From the NCBI GenBank assembly GCA_030045295.1, contig JASIGD010000417.1, positions 1 through 5,186 of the forward strand: a stretch of DNA of 5,186 bases, given 5' to 3'. This stretch comes from Streptosporangiaceae bacterium. GTDB taxonomy: Bacteria > Actinomycetota > Actinomycetes > Streptosporangiales > Streptosporangiaceae. Of this stretch, positions 1 through 5,186 are shown piece by piece. Under the pieces are notes generated by a model. The model searched no databases, was not told the DNA's origin, and saw only the letters and a program-made list of their open reading frames with translations. Both the position numbers and the translations under genes were made by a program. Within the stretch, counting starts at the first letter, position 1. The number at the start of each line of letters is the position of its first letter.

Positions 1-1
1 G

Positions 2-901
2 CTCGGCGAGGACGACGCGATGCGGCTGGTCAGGGTGCGGGGCATGGCCATGGCAGCGGCCTCGGCGGCCGAGCCGACCGGGATGACCGCGGTCCTCGGC
101 GGCGACGAGGACGCGGTGCTCGCGGCCATCGCCGACCACGGCCTGACGCCGGCGAACGTCAACGGGGCGGGGCAGATCGTGGCCGCCGGGACGACGGCGG
201 AGCTTGAAGCGTTCGCGGCGGACCCGCCGCCCGGCGCGCGGCTGCGCCCGCTGCAGGTCGCCGGCGCTTTCCACACCAGGCACATGGCGCCGGCCGTCGC
301 GGCGCTGCGCGAGGCCGCCTCGGACGTCGCCGTAGACGACCCGGCCATCACCCTGCTGTCCGACGCCGACGGCGGAGCGGTCGCCACCGGCAAGGAGTGG
401 CTGGAGCGCATCGTCGCCCAGGTGGCCGCGCCGGTGCGCTGGGACCTGTGCATGCGGACGATGGCGGACCTAGGCGTGACCGCGATCATCGAACTGCCTC
501 CGGCGGGTACGCTGGCCGGGCTGGCCAGGCGGGCGCTGCCCGGCGTCGCCCAGCTGGCGGTCAAGACGCCGGATCAGCTCCAAGCCGCGCGAGACCTGGT
601 CGAGGAGCACTTCTCCGAGCCTGACGCCCACGGGCACGGCCACCTGCCGGAGTGGCGGCTGGTCGTCGCGCCGACGTCGGGAACATTCCGGTCAGGCGGG
701 AACGGCGGGGCGGAGAGCCACCTCGTGACCGGGGGGCCCGCGGGGGTGATCGGCACCGTCGTCGCGCGCGGCGGTCAGCGCCCGGTTGCCGCGCCGTGGC
801 CCCTGGGATCCACGGAGATCATCGAATGGCTGGTGGAAGACGGGGATCCGGTCAGCGAGGGCCAGCCACTTGTCCGCGTCCAGCCCAAGGAAGGCGAATG
901 A
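2..901 (+). CDS. fabD: Malonyl-CoA:ACP transacylase FabD, 5'-truncated by the window edge, with a C-terminal extension
   Basis: FabD transfers the malonyl group from malonyl-CoA to the holo-acyl carrier protein in the cytoplasm, supplying extender units to type II fatty-acid synthesis. The frame is open from base 2, so the gene begins upstream. The nucleophile motif GHSxGE should lie about a dozen residues before the window and is not visible. Counting from the ATG at base 20, the visible core shows the CoA-carboxylate-binding Arg in VRGMAM (residue 7, equivalent to E. coli Arg117), the NVNGAGQIVAAG segment (47-58), the catalytic His in AFHTRHM (His85, bases 272-274), PVRWDLCM (138-145) and ELPPAGTLAGLARRAL (158-173). 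The usual family C-terminus is reached around residue 197. The protein then continues about 95 residues with a biotinyl/lipoyl-like domain, annotated separately. The stop codon overlaps the fabH start (ATGA), which implies translational coupling. The family assignment is certain; the function of the extension is not. Confidence 0.96.
   Translation, partial: LGEDDAMRLVRVRGMAMAAASAAEPTGMTAVLGGDEDAVLAAIADHGLTPANVNGAGQIVAAGTTAELEAFAADPPPGARLRPLQVAGAFHTRHMAPAVAALREAASDVAVDDPAITLLSDADGGAVATGKEWLERIVAQVAAPVRWDLCMRTMADLGVTAIIELPPAGTLAGLARRALPGVAQLAVKTPDQLQAARDLVEEHFSEPDAHGHGHLPEWRLVVAPTSGTFRSGGNGGAESHLVTGGPAGVIGTVVARGGQRPVAAPWPLGSTEIIEWLVEDGDPVSEGQPLVRVQPKEGE
650..883 (+). other. Biotinyl/lipoyl-like hammerhead domain fused to FabD, without the modifiable lysine
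   Basis: This is a protein domain within the fabD reading frame, residues about 211-288 counted from base 20. Its first strand, VVAPTSGTF (215-223), resembles the SPMVGTF opening of biotin carboxyl carrier proteins. Its second half, with VAAP (256-259), IIEWLVEDGDPVSEGQPLVRV (267-287), matches the closing strands of the fold, where carriers have an E/D-x-G-x-x-V-x-x-G-x-x-L pattern. At the hairpin that should carry the AMKM or DK lysine the sequence is VARGGQRPV, so the lysine position aligns with Gly. The only lysine in the whole extension is Lys290, beyond the last strand. A short linker with three alternating His residues (204, 206, 208) joins it to the transacylase core. The domain is therefore unlikely to be biotinylated or lipoylated and may serve as a docking or structural module. 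The alignment was made by eye. Confidence 0.7.
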
Positions 902-1890
902 CATCTCCCCTGCCCGGTAAGTCCTCCACCCCTTTCGCGCCCGCCGCGGGCGCGCGGATCATGGCCTTCGGCGGCTACCAGCCCGGCAACGTGGTCACCA
1001 ACGACGACCTCGCCGCGCAGGTCGACACCAGCGATGAGTGGATCCGCAGCCGGGTCGGCATCGTCAGCCGCCGGTTCGCCGGCCCCGACGAGACCGTGGC
1101 CGACATGGCGGTCGTGGCCGGCGGCAAGGCGCTGGCCGGCAGCGGCCTGTCCCCCGCCGACATCGATCTGGTCATCGTGGCCACCTGCAGCACCGAGGCG
1201 CTGATACCGAACGTATCCGCGGTCGTCGCATCCCGGCTCGGCATCGCCGCCCCCGGCGCCTACGACCTCAACGCCGCGTGCGCGGGCTTCTGCTACGCGC
1301 TGTCGAACGCCTCCGACGCGATCAGGGCGGGCACGGCCCGGCACGTGCTGGTGATCGGGTCGGAGAAGATGACCGCGTGGATCGACCCCACCGACCGGTC
1401 GACCTGCATCATCTTCGCCGACGGCGCGGGAGCGGCGGTGATCGGCCCGGTCGCGGACGGCGAGCCTGCGGGCATCGGCCCGGTGGCCTGGGGCAGCGCC
1501 GGCGATATGGCCGACAGGATCGCGATCGCGGACCGTCGCTCTTACATGTACCAAGAGGGCCAGGCGGTGTTCCGGTGGGCCACCACGGCGCTGGATCCCA
1601 TCGCGGCGCAAGCCTGTGAGCGGGCTGGAGTGGCCGTGAGTGACCTGTCGGCGTTCGTGCCCCATCAGGCGAACCTGCGGATCATCGAGGCCATCGCGCG
1701 CAGGGTCGGCGTGCCGCGGGAGCGCGTGGCGGACGACATCGTGCACGCGGGCAACACGTCTTCGGCGTCGATACCGCTGGCGCTGGCGCGGATGGCGGAG
1801 CGCGGCGATCTCAAGTCGGGTTCGCCGGCCTTGCTGCTCGGATTCGGCGCGGGGATGTGCTACGCGGCGCAGGTGATCACGCTACCCTAG
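898..1890 (+). CDS. fabH: Beta-ketoacyl-ACP synthase III (FabH), fatty-acid initiation enzyme
   Basis: FabH condenses a starter acyl-CoA with malonyl-ACP to give the first beta-ketoacyl-ACP. In actinobacteria the starter is often branched-chain, but the sequence alone does not prove starter preference. The protein has 330 residues, normal for the family. The thiolase-fold catalytic triad is complete: Cys128 in NAACAGFCYAL, His256 in VPHQANLRI and Asn286 in HAGNTSSASIP. Other family signatures are DTSDEWIRSRVGI (43-55), FADGAGAAVIG (173-183), EGQAVFRWA (220-228) and the C-terminal GFGAGMCYAA (315-324). The ATG at 898 is chosen because it overlaps the fabD stop as ATGA, has AAGGAAGG at 887-894 just upstream, and gives the roughly 20-residue N-terminal lead known from Streptomyces FabH. 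A later in-frame ATG at 961 would remove that lead. The gene is probably translationally coupled to fabD. A strong hairpin starts 5 bases after its stop codon. Confidence 0.97.
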   Translation: MTSPLPGKSSTPFAPAAGARIMAFGGYQPGNVVTNDDLAAQVDTSDEWIRSRVGIVSRRFAGPDETVADMAVVAGGKALAGSGLSPADIDLVIVATCSTEALIPNVSAVVASRLGIAAPGAYDLNAACAGFCYALSNASDAIRAGTARHVLVIGSEKMTAWIDPTDRSTCIIFADGAGAAVIGPVADGEPAGIGPVAWGSAGDMADRIAIADRRSYMYQEGQAVFRWATTALDPIAAQACERAGVAVSDLSAFVPHQANLRIIEAIARRVGVPRERVADDIVHAGNTSSASIPLALARMAERGDLKSGSPALLLGFGAGMCYAAQVITLP

Positions 1891-1894
1891 CCGC

Positions 1895-1970
1895 GCCCTG
1901 CTGCGAGCCGGCCGGCCGCCGGCGCGGAGCAGGGCAGACGGGACGCACACCCGTCACTGCCCCAGGGCAG
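1895..1970 (+). promoter_or_regulatory. Three consecutive stem-loops in the fabH-acpP spacer; possible attenuator, terminator or RNA-processing/stability element
   Basis: Hairpin 1 (1895-1935) has a perfect 8-bp outer stem, GCCCTGCT/AGCAGGGC. After two small mismatches and 2 bp comes a 6-bp inner stem (1907-1912 with 1918-1923) closing a 5-base loop. Hairpin 2 (1937-1955) is GACGGG/CCCGTC with a 7-base loop. Hairpin 3 (1957-1970) is CTGCC/GGCAG with a 4-base loop. No U-run follows any of them, so none is a classical intrinsic terminator, although actinobacterial terminators often lack one. AGGGCAG occurs twice (1931-1937 and 1964-1970), which allows exclusive alternative pairings: 1932-1937 with 1957-1962, or 1895-1900 with 1963-1968. 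The element lies between the stop of fabH and the ribosome binding site of acpP. It could reduce readthrough or protect the 3' acpP-fabF-accD6 part of a processed mRNA. The pairings are seen directly; the role is inferred. Confidence 0.55.
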
Positions 1971-1995
1971 GCATACGACACACACAGATCATGAC

Positions 1996-2001
1996 AAGGA
2001 G
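1996..2001 (+). promoter_or_regulatory. Ribosome binding site of acpP, serving one of two close ATG codons
   Basis: AAGGAG lies 3 bases before the ATG at 2005 and 9 bases before the in-frame ATG at 2011. Spacing alone slightly favours the second ATG. Streptomyces AcpP as I recall it begins MAATQEE, which aligns with MAMTEQE and favours the first. The two products differ by two residues only. Confidence 0.8.
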
Positions 2002-2004
2002 CAA

Positions 2005-2262
2005 ATGGCCATGACAGAGCAGGAGATCCTCGCCGGGCTTGGTGAAATCATCGAGGAGATCGCCGGCGTCCCCGCGGACGAGGTGACCCCGAGCAAGAGC
2101 TTCGTCGACGACCTTGACATCGACTCGCTGTCCATGGTTGAGATCGCCGTCGCGGCTCAGGACAAGTTCGGCGTCGAGATACCGGACGACCAGCTCAAGG
2201 ACCTCAGCACCGTCCAGGATGTGGTGAACTACGTCGCCAAAAACGCCGGGGGCTCGGCGTGA
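2005..2262 (+). CDS. acpP: Acyl carrier protein AcpP
   Basis: This is the small acidic cytoplasmic carrier that holds growing acyl chains on a 4'-phosphopantetheine arm and shuttles them among FabD, FabH, FabF and the reductive enzymes. The product has 85 residues, close to the usual 75-85. The attachment serine is Ser41 (bases 2125-2127) in DDLDIDSLSMVEIAV, the canonical DSL motif at the start of helix II. Further hallmarks are the N-terminal helix ILAGLGEIIEEIAGV, the acidic recognition helix with Glu46 after DSLSMVE, and the helix III region EIPDDQLKDLSTVQDVV (58-74). The protein has many Asp and Glu residues, as expected. The gene is separated from fabH by a structured 114-base gap with its own ribosome binding site, while its stop codon overlaps the fabF GTG start (GTGA). 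The primary fatty-acid ACP is favoured over a polyketide ACP because of the neighbours. Confidence 0.97.
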   Translation: MAMTEQEILAGLGEIIEEIAGVPADEVTPSKSFVDDLDIDSLSMVEIAVAAQDKFGVEIPDDQLKDLSTVQDVVNYVAKNAGGSA

Positions 2263-3506
2263 CCGTAGAGCGCGAAACCGTCGTCGTCACCGGGCTCGGC
2301 GTGACCACCCCGCTTGGCGGGGACGTCCCGTCGACCTGGGCGGCGATGCTGGCCGGGCAAAGCGGCGTACGGCGCCTGACCGAGCCGTGGGCGGAGGAGC
2401 TGCCGGTGCGGATCGCCGCGCCGGCGACCACCGACCCGGCCGAGGTCGTGGGCCGCGTGCAGGCGCGCCGGATGGACCGCTGCGAGCAGTTCGCGCTGGC
2501 TGCCGCGCGCGAGGCGTGGGCGGACGCCGGGGCGCCTGAAGCGGATCCGGAACGGATCGGGGTGGCGGTCACCAGCGGGATCGGCGGCATCGGTTCGACC
2601 ATCGCCGGTTACGACATCCTCAGGGCGAAGGGCTGGTCACGCATCTCGCCGTACACCGTGCCGATGCTGATGCCGAACGGGTCAGCCGGCTGGATCAGCA
2701 TGGAGTTCGGGGCGCACGCGGGCGCGCACTCACTGGTCAGCGCATGCGCGTCCGGAGCCGAGGCGATCGGCTACGGGATCGACATGATCCGTTCCGGCCG
2801 GGCCGACGTGGTTGTCGCGGGCGGCACCGAGGCGGCGATCATGGATCTGAACATCGCCGCGTTCGCGGTGATGCGCGCCATGTCCACCCGCAACGACGAG
2901 CCGGAACGGGCGTCGCGGCCGTTCGACAGGGCCAGGGACGGGTTCGTGCTCGGCGAGGGAGCCGGCATCTTGGTGCTTGAATCGCTGGCGCACGCGCGGC
3001 AGCGTGGCGCGGTGGTGCACGCCATCGCGGCCGGGGCCGGCTACTCCTCGGACGCGTATCACATCGCGCACCCGGCTCCCGACGGGGCCGGCGTGGTGGC
3101 GGCGATCGGCCGGGCCCTGGCCGACGCGCGGGTCGAGCCGGCGCAGGTGGTGCACGTGAACGCGCACGCCACGTCGACGCCGGAAGGCGACGTGCTAGAG
3201 GCGCAGGCGCTGGCCAGGGCGCTGGGTCCGGCGGTCGACGGCGTGGTCGTGACGTCCACGAAATCGATGACCGGGCACCTGCTCGGCGGCGCGGGCGCCG
3301 TCGAGTCCGTGGCCGCCGTCCTGGCCCTGCGCGAGCACGTGTCGCCGCCCACCATCAACCTGGATGACCTCGACGACGGCGTGCCGGTCGACGTGGCCAT
3401 CGAGCCGAGGCCGCTGAGCAAGCGGGGGTCGGAGCCGATGGCGGTGCTGAACAACGCGTTCGGCTTCGGCGGCCACAACGTGTCACTGGTTTTCACCGCC
3501 CCCTGA
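2259..3506 (+). CDS. fabF: Beta-ketoacyl-ACP synthase II (FabF/KasA type), fatty-acid elongation enzyme
   Basis: FabF performs decarboxylative condensation of acyl-ACP with malonyl-ACP in each elongation round. The product has 415 residues, the usual KAS II length. The catalytic residues sit at E. coli-like positions: Cys163 in VSACASGAEAIGYG, His303 in VNAHATSTPEGD, Lys335 in TSTKSMTGH and His340 in TGHLLGGAGAVE. The C-terminal FGFGGHNVSLVF (401-412) with its gating Phe401 is intact, as are RPFDRARDGFVLGEGAG (220-236) and VPMLMPNG (134-141). The GTG start at 2259 is chosen because it overlaps the acpP stop as GTGA, puts MTVERETVVVTGLG at the expected N-terminus and has a modest GGGGG at 2248-2252, so initiation is probably coupled to acpP translation. 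A chain-length-factor identity is excluded because the active-site Cys is present. There is a single KAS I/II gene here, unlike the kasA-kasB pair of mycobacteria. Confidence 0.97.
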   Translation: MTVERETVVVTGLGVTTPLGGDVPSTWAAMLAGQSGVRRLTEPWAEELPVRIAAPATTDPAEVVGRVQARRMDRCEQFALAAAREAWADAGAPEADPERIGVAVTSGIGGIGSTIAGYDILRAKGWSRISPYTVPMLMPNGSAGWISMEFGAHAGAHSLVSACASGAEAIGYGIDMIRSGRADVVVAGGTEAAIMDLNIAAFAVMRAMSTRNDEPERASRPFDRARDGFVLGEGAGILVLESLAHARQRGAVVHAIAAGAGYSSDAYHIAHPAPDGAGVVAAIGRALADARVEPAQVVHVNAHATSTPEGDVLEAQALARALGPAVDGVVVTSTKSMTGHLLGGAGAVESVAAVLALREHVSPPTINLDDLDDGVPVDVAIEPRPLSKRGSEPMAVLNNAFGFGGHNVSLVFTAP

Positions 3507-3542
3507 CCGAGCGCGTTTCGTCCCGTGCTTCGGGCCTGACGT

Positions 3543-3550
3543 AGAGGAGA
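3543..3550 (+). promoter_or_regulatory. Ribosome binding site of accD6
   Basis: AGAGGAGA with core GGAG at 3546-3549 stands 7 bases before the ATG at 3557. This strong, well-spaced site decides the start. The alternative in-frame ATG at 3665 would give an N-terminus nearer the conserved domain but has no comparable site. Confidence 0.8.
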
Positions 3551-3556
3551 GCTGCG

Positions 3557-5041
3557 ATGACCGTTCTGGATTCGAGCCCCGGCGCTGCGGCCGTTCCGTC
3601 GCCGGCGGCGTTCCGGCCCGCTGGGCCGGCCCAGGGGAACGCCTCCCCCGGGCACCGCGCGGGGATGCCGCGCGACCCGCGGGCACGGCTGGCGGATCTG
3701 TTCGATCCCGGCACGCTGAAGCTCTTGCCGACGGGCGGGGACGACCGGAGCGGAGTGGTCGCGGGCGTGGGGCTGGTGCACGGCGCGGGCGCGGTGGCGT
3801 TCGCCTCCGATCCGCGGGTGCAGGGCGGCGCGATGGGCAGCGCGGGCTGCGCGGCGATCGTCGGAGCCTATGCCGAGGCGGTCTCGCGGGGAGTTCCGAT
3901 CGTGGGGCTGTGGCATTCCGGTGGTGCCCGGCTGGCCGAGGGCGTGGCCAGCCTGCACGCGGTGGGAACGGTCTTCGCGGCGATGACGGCCGCCTCCGGG
4001 CGGGTGCCGCAGATCTCCGTGGTCCTGGGCCCGGCAGCCGGCGGCGCCGCCTACGGGCCGGCCTTGACCGACATCGTGATCTTGTCCGGCCAGGGACGCA
4101 TCTTCGTTACCGGCCCGGACGTGGTGCGGTCGGTGACCGGTGAGGACGTGGACATGGAGCGGCTCGGCGGGCCTGAGCCGCACAGCCGCCGCTCCGGCGT
4201 GGTGCACGTGGTGACGGAAACCGACGCGGAGGCCCTTGACCGTGCCCGCCAGGTTGCGGCCATGCTCAGCGACCAGGGGAAGATCTCGGCGGACGACGAC
4301 CAGGACCGCGACCTTTCCGGGCTGCTGCCTGACTCCGCGCGCCGCGCCTACGACGTGCACCTGCTGACCGACAAGCTCCTCGACACGCCGGGCGTCGAGC
4401 TGCATCCCCGGTGGGCGCCGAACATCGTGACGATCCTAGGCCGCCTGGCCGGGCGCACGGTCGGAGTAGTGGCCAGCAACCCGATGCGGCTCGGCGGCTG
4501 CCTGGACACCGCGTCGGCCGAGAAGGCCGCGCGCTTCGTCCGGATGTGCGACGCGTTCGGCGTGCCGCTCGTGGTACTCGTGGACACCCCGGGATACCTG
4601 CCCGGCGTCGGCCAGGAATGGGACGGCGTGGTCCGCCGCGGAGCCAAGCTGCTGCACGCGTTCGCCGAGGCTACGGTCCCCCGGGTGACGCTGGTCACGC
4701 GCAAGGCGTACGGCGGGGCTTACATCGCCATGAACTCCCGCTCACTGGGCGCGACCAAGGTCTACGCCTGGCCCGACGCGGAGATCGCCGTGATGGGCCC
4801 GGTCGCCGCGGTCCGCATCTTGCACCGTCGCGCGCTCGCCTCGGTGCCGCCGGAGCAGCTGCACGAGGCCGAGGCGGAACTGGCCGCCGAGTACGCGGCC
4901 ACCGCCGGAGGCCTGCAGCGCGGCGTGGACGTCGGCGTCATCGACGCGATCATCGACCCCAGCCAGACGCGGCAGGAGATAGCCCGCGCCATCGCCGAGG
5001 CCCCTCAGCTCAAGGGCACGCACGCGAACATCCCGCTGTGA
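3557..5041 (+). CDS. accD6: Acyl-CoA carboxylase carboxyltransferase (beta) subunit AccD6, acetyl-CoA carboxylase type
   Basis: This subunit transfers the carboxyl group from carboxybiotin, carried on a separate alpha subunit, to acetyl-CoA (and possibly propionyl-CoA), making malonyl-CoA for FabD. The product has 494 residues with two crotonase-like halves. The N-terminal half contains LWHSGGARLAEGV (118-130) and the oxyanion/biotin-loop segment GPAAGGAAYGPALTDIV (158-174), followed by FVTGPDVVRSVTGEDVDME. The C-terminal half contains NPMRLGGCLDTASAEKAARF (308-327), VDTPGYLPGVGQEWDGVVRRG (342-362) and TRKAYGGAYIAMNSRS (381-396). It ends in HANIPL, nearly the same as the end of mycobacterial AccD6 as I recall it. 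Ile390 in GGAYIAM occupies the position where propionyl-CoA-preferring PccB has Asp422, which supports use of acetyl-CoA. There is no zinc ribbon, as expected for actinobacterial subunits. An Ala/Pro-rich stretch of about 40 residues precedes the domain, longer than in mycobacteria. No biotinylated or epsilon subunit gene is in the window. Confidence 0.95.
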   Translation: MTVLDSSPGAAAVPSPAAFRPAGPAQGNASPGHRAGMPRDPRARLADLFDPGTLKLLPTGGDDRSGVVAGVGLVHGAGAVAFASDPRVQGGAMGSAGCAAIVGAYAEAVSRGVPIVGLWHSGGARLAEGVASLHAVGTVFAAMTAASGRVPQISVVLGPAAGGAAYGPALTDIVILSGQGRIFVTGPDVVRSVTGEDVDMERLGGPEPHSRRSGVVHVVTETDAEALDRARQVAAMLSDQGKISADDDQDRDLSGLLPDSARRAYDVHLLTDKLLDTPGVELHPRWAPNIVTILGRLAGRTVGVVASNPMRLGGCLDTASAEKAARFVRMCDAFGVPLVVLVDTPGYLPGVGQEWDGVVRRGAKLLHAFAEATVPRVTLVTRKAYGGAYIAMNSRSLGATKVYAWPDAEIAVMGPVAAVRILHRRALASVPPEQLHEAEAELAAEYAATAGGLQRGVDVGVIDAIIDPSQTRQEIARAIAEAPQLKGTHANIPL

Positions 5042-5186
5042 GCCGGCTCGGCAGCGTCTTACGGGGTTCCGGCGCGGCCGTCTTGGCGCGTCGCTGCGGC
5101 AGCAGGAACAAACCAGGCCTTCCAGGCGCCGCGCCGCAGCCGGTCGGATACGGGTGCGATCCGTGCCGTCAGGGCGGCGCAACGGT
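5042..5186. other. Downstream end of the window: no supported gene, G+C-rich inverted repeats, possible tail of a convergent gene
   Basis: After the accD6 stop I see no ribosome binding site with a convincing start. There are two competing perfect 8-bp inverted repeats that share a 3' arm region: GCTGCGGC (5093-5100) with GCCGCAGC (5133-5140), and CGGCGCGG (5070-5077) with CCGCGCCG (5129-5136). A smaller one, CGGAT/ATCCG, lies at 5145-5163. Either large pairing could contribute to transcription termination, but there is no U-run and such repeats are common at this base composition. On the minus strand one frame is open from the window edge to a TAA at 5059-5061 (about 41 codons, mostly G/C-ending). 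It could be the C-terminus of a converging gene, but I recognise nothing in it. Confidence 0.3.

Noticed and set aside
731..746. G-run region (G6 then G5) that might hide a frameshift within the fabD extension
   Set aside because: Carrier-like strands are readable in the same frame on both sides, and the frame ends exactly at the ATGA junction with fabH, so a frame error is unlikely.
652..897. Open frame continuing upstream of the fabH ATG in the same frame
   Set aside because: It lies over the fabD extension in another frame, encodes Arg-rich low-complexity sequence unlike any FabH N-terminus, and the ATGA overlap with a good ribosome binding site places the true start at 898.
775..1746. 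Antisense frame of 323 codons over fabD and fabH
   Set aside because: It lies opposite certain coding sequence, shows no family motifs, and its composition is typical of a shadow frame.
1974..1979. TACGAC as a -10 element for an acpP promoter
   Set aside because: It lacks the final T of the TANNNT consensus and has no convincing -35 element about 17-19 bases upstream, so a promoter is not supported by sequence alone.
3522..3534. Small CCCG/CGGG hairpin between fabF and accD6 as a terminator
   Set aside because: It has only 4 bp of stem, no U-run and a 50-base gap with a good ribosome binding site next to it, so readthrough into accD6 is more likely.
3059..4405. Long antisense frame of 448 codons across fabF and accD6
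   Set aside because: Both sense genes have complete family motifs. The antisense product is rich in Arg, His, Ala and Gly with no recognisable domain, as expected from G+C-rich codon bias.
4742..5182. Antisense frame of 146 codons overlapping the end of accD6
   Set aside because: Most of it is opposite conserved AccD6 sequence and the translation is Arg-rich without any recognisable pattern.

Overview
The window is very G+C-rich, with third codon positions almost all G or C. It carries a type II fatty-acid synthase operon of an actinobacterium. All recognisable genes lie on the + strand in the order fabD (5' end outside the window), fabH, acpP, fabF, accD6. From memory, the proteins most resemble Streptomyces FabD, FabH, AcpP and FabF and mycobacterial AccD6. 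The fabD-fabH-acpP-fabF core is the Streptomyces arrangement, whereas closing the cluster with accD6 is the mycobacterial arrangement. This fits a non-Streptomyces, non-mycobacterial actinomycete, perhaps of the Streptosporangiales type, but the genus cannot be fixed from the sequence alone.

Layout: bases 2-901 encode the C-terminal part of malonyl-CoA:ACP transacylase. Its normal core ends near base 613 and is followed by an unusual extension of about 95 residues. Most of that extension reads like a biotinyl/lipoyl-type hammerhead domain lacking the modifiable lysine. fabH (898-1890) overlaps fabD by ATGA. A 114-base gap (1891-2004) follows and holds three back-to-back stem-loops. acpP (2005-2262) comes next, and fabF (2259-3506) overlaps it by GTGA. 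A 50-base spacer with a clear ribosome binding site leads to accD6 (3557-5041). The last 145 bases (5042-5186) hold no gene I can support, only G+C-rich inverted repeats and one open minus-strand frame that could be the tail of a convergent gene.

Pathway logic: AccD6, with a biotinylated alpha subunit encoded elsewhere, carboxylates acetyl-CoA to malonyl-CoA. FabD moves the malonyl group to the phosphopantetheine arm of AcpP. FabH condenses a starter acyl-CoA with malonyl-ACP, and FabF carries out the later elongations. The reductase and dehydratase steps (FabG, FabA/Z or HadABC type, FabI/InhA type) are not in the window.

The two points most worth following up are the carrier-like domain fused to FabD and the structured fabH-acpP spacer. 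The domain is suggestive because FabD uses the product of the carboxylase encoded in the same operon. The spacer may set separate expression for the carrier protein.
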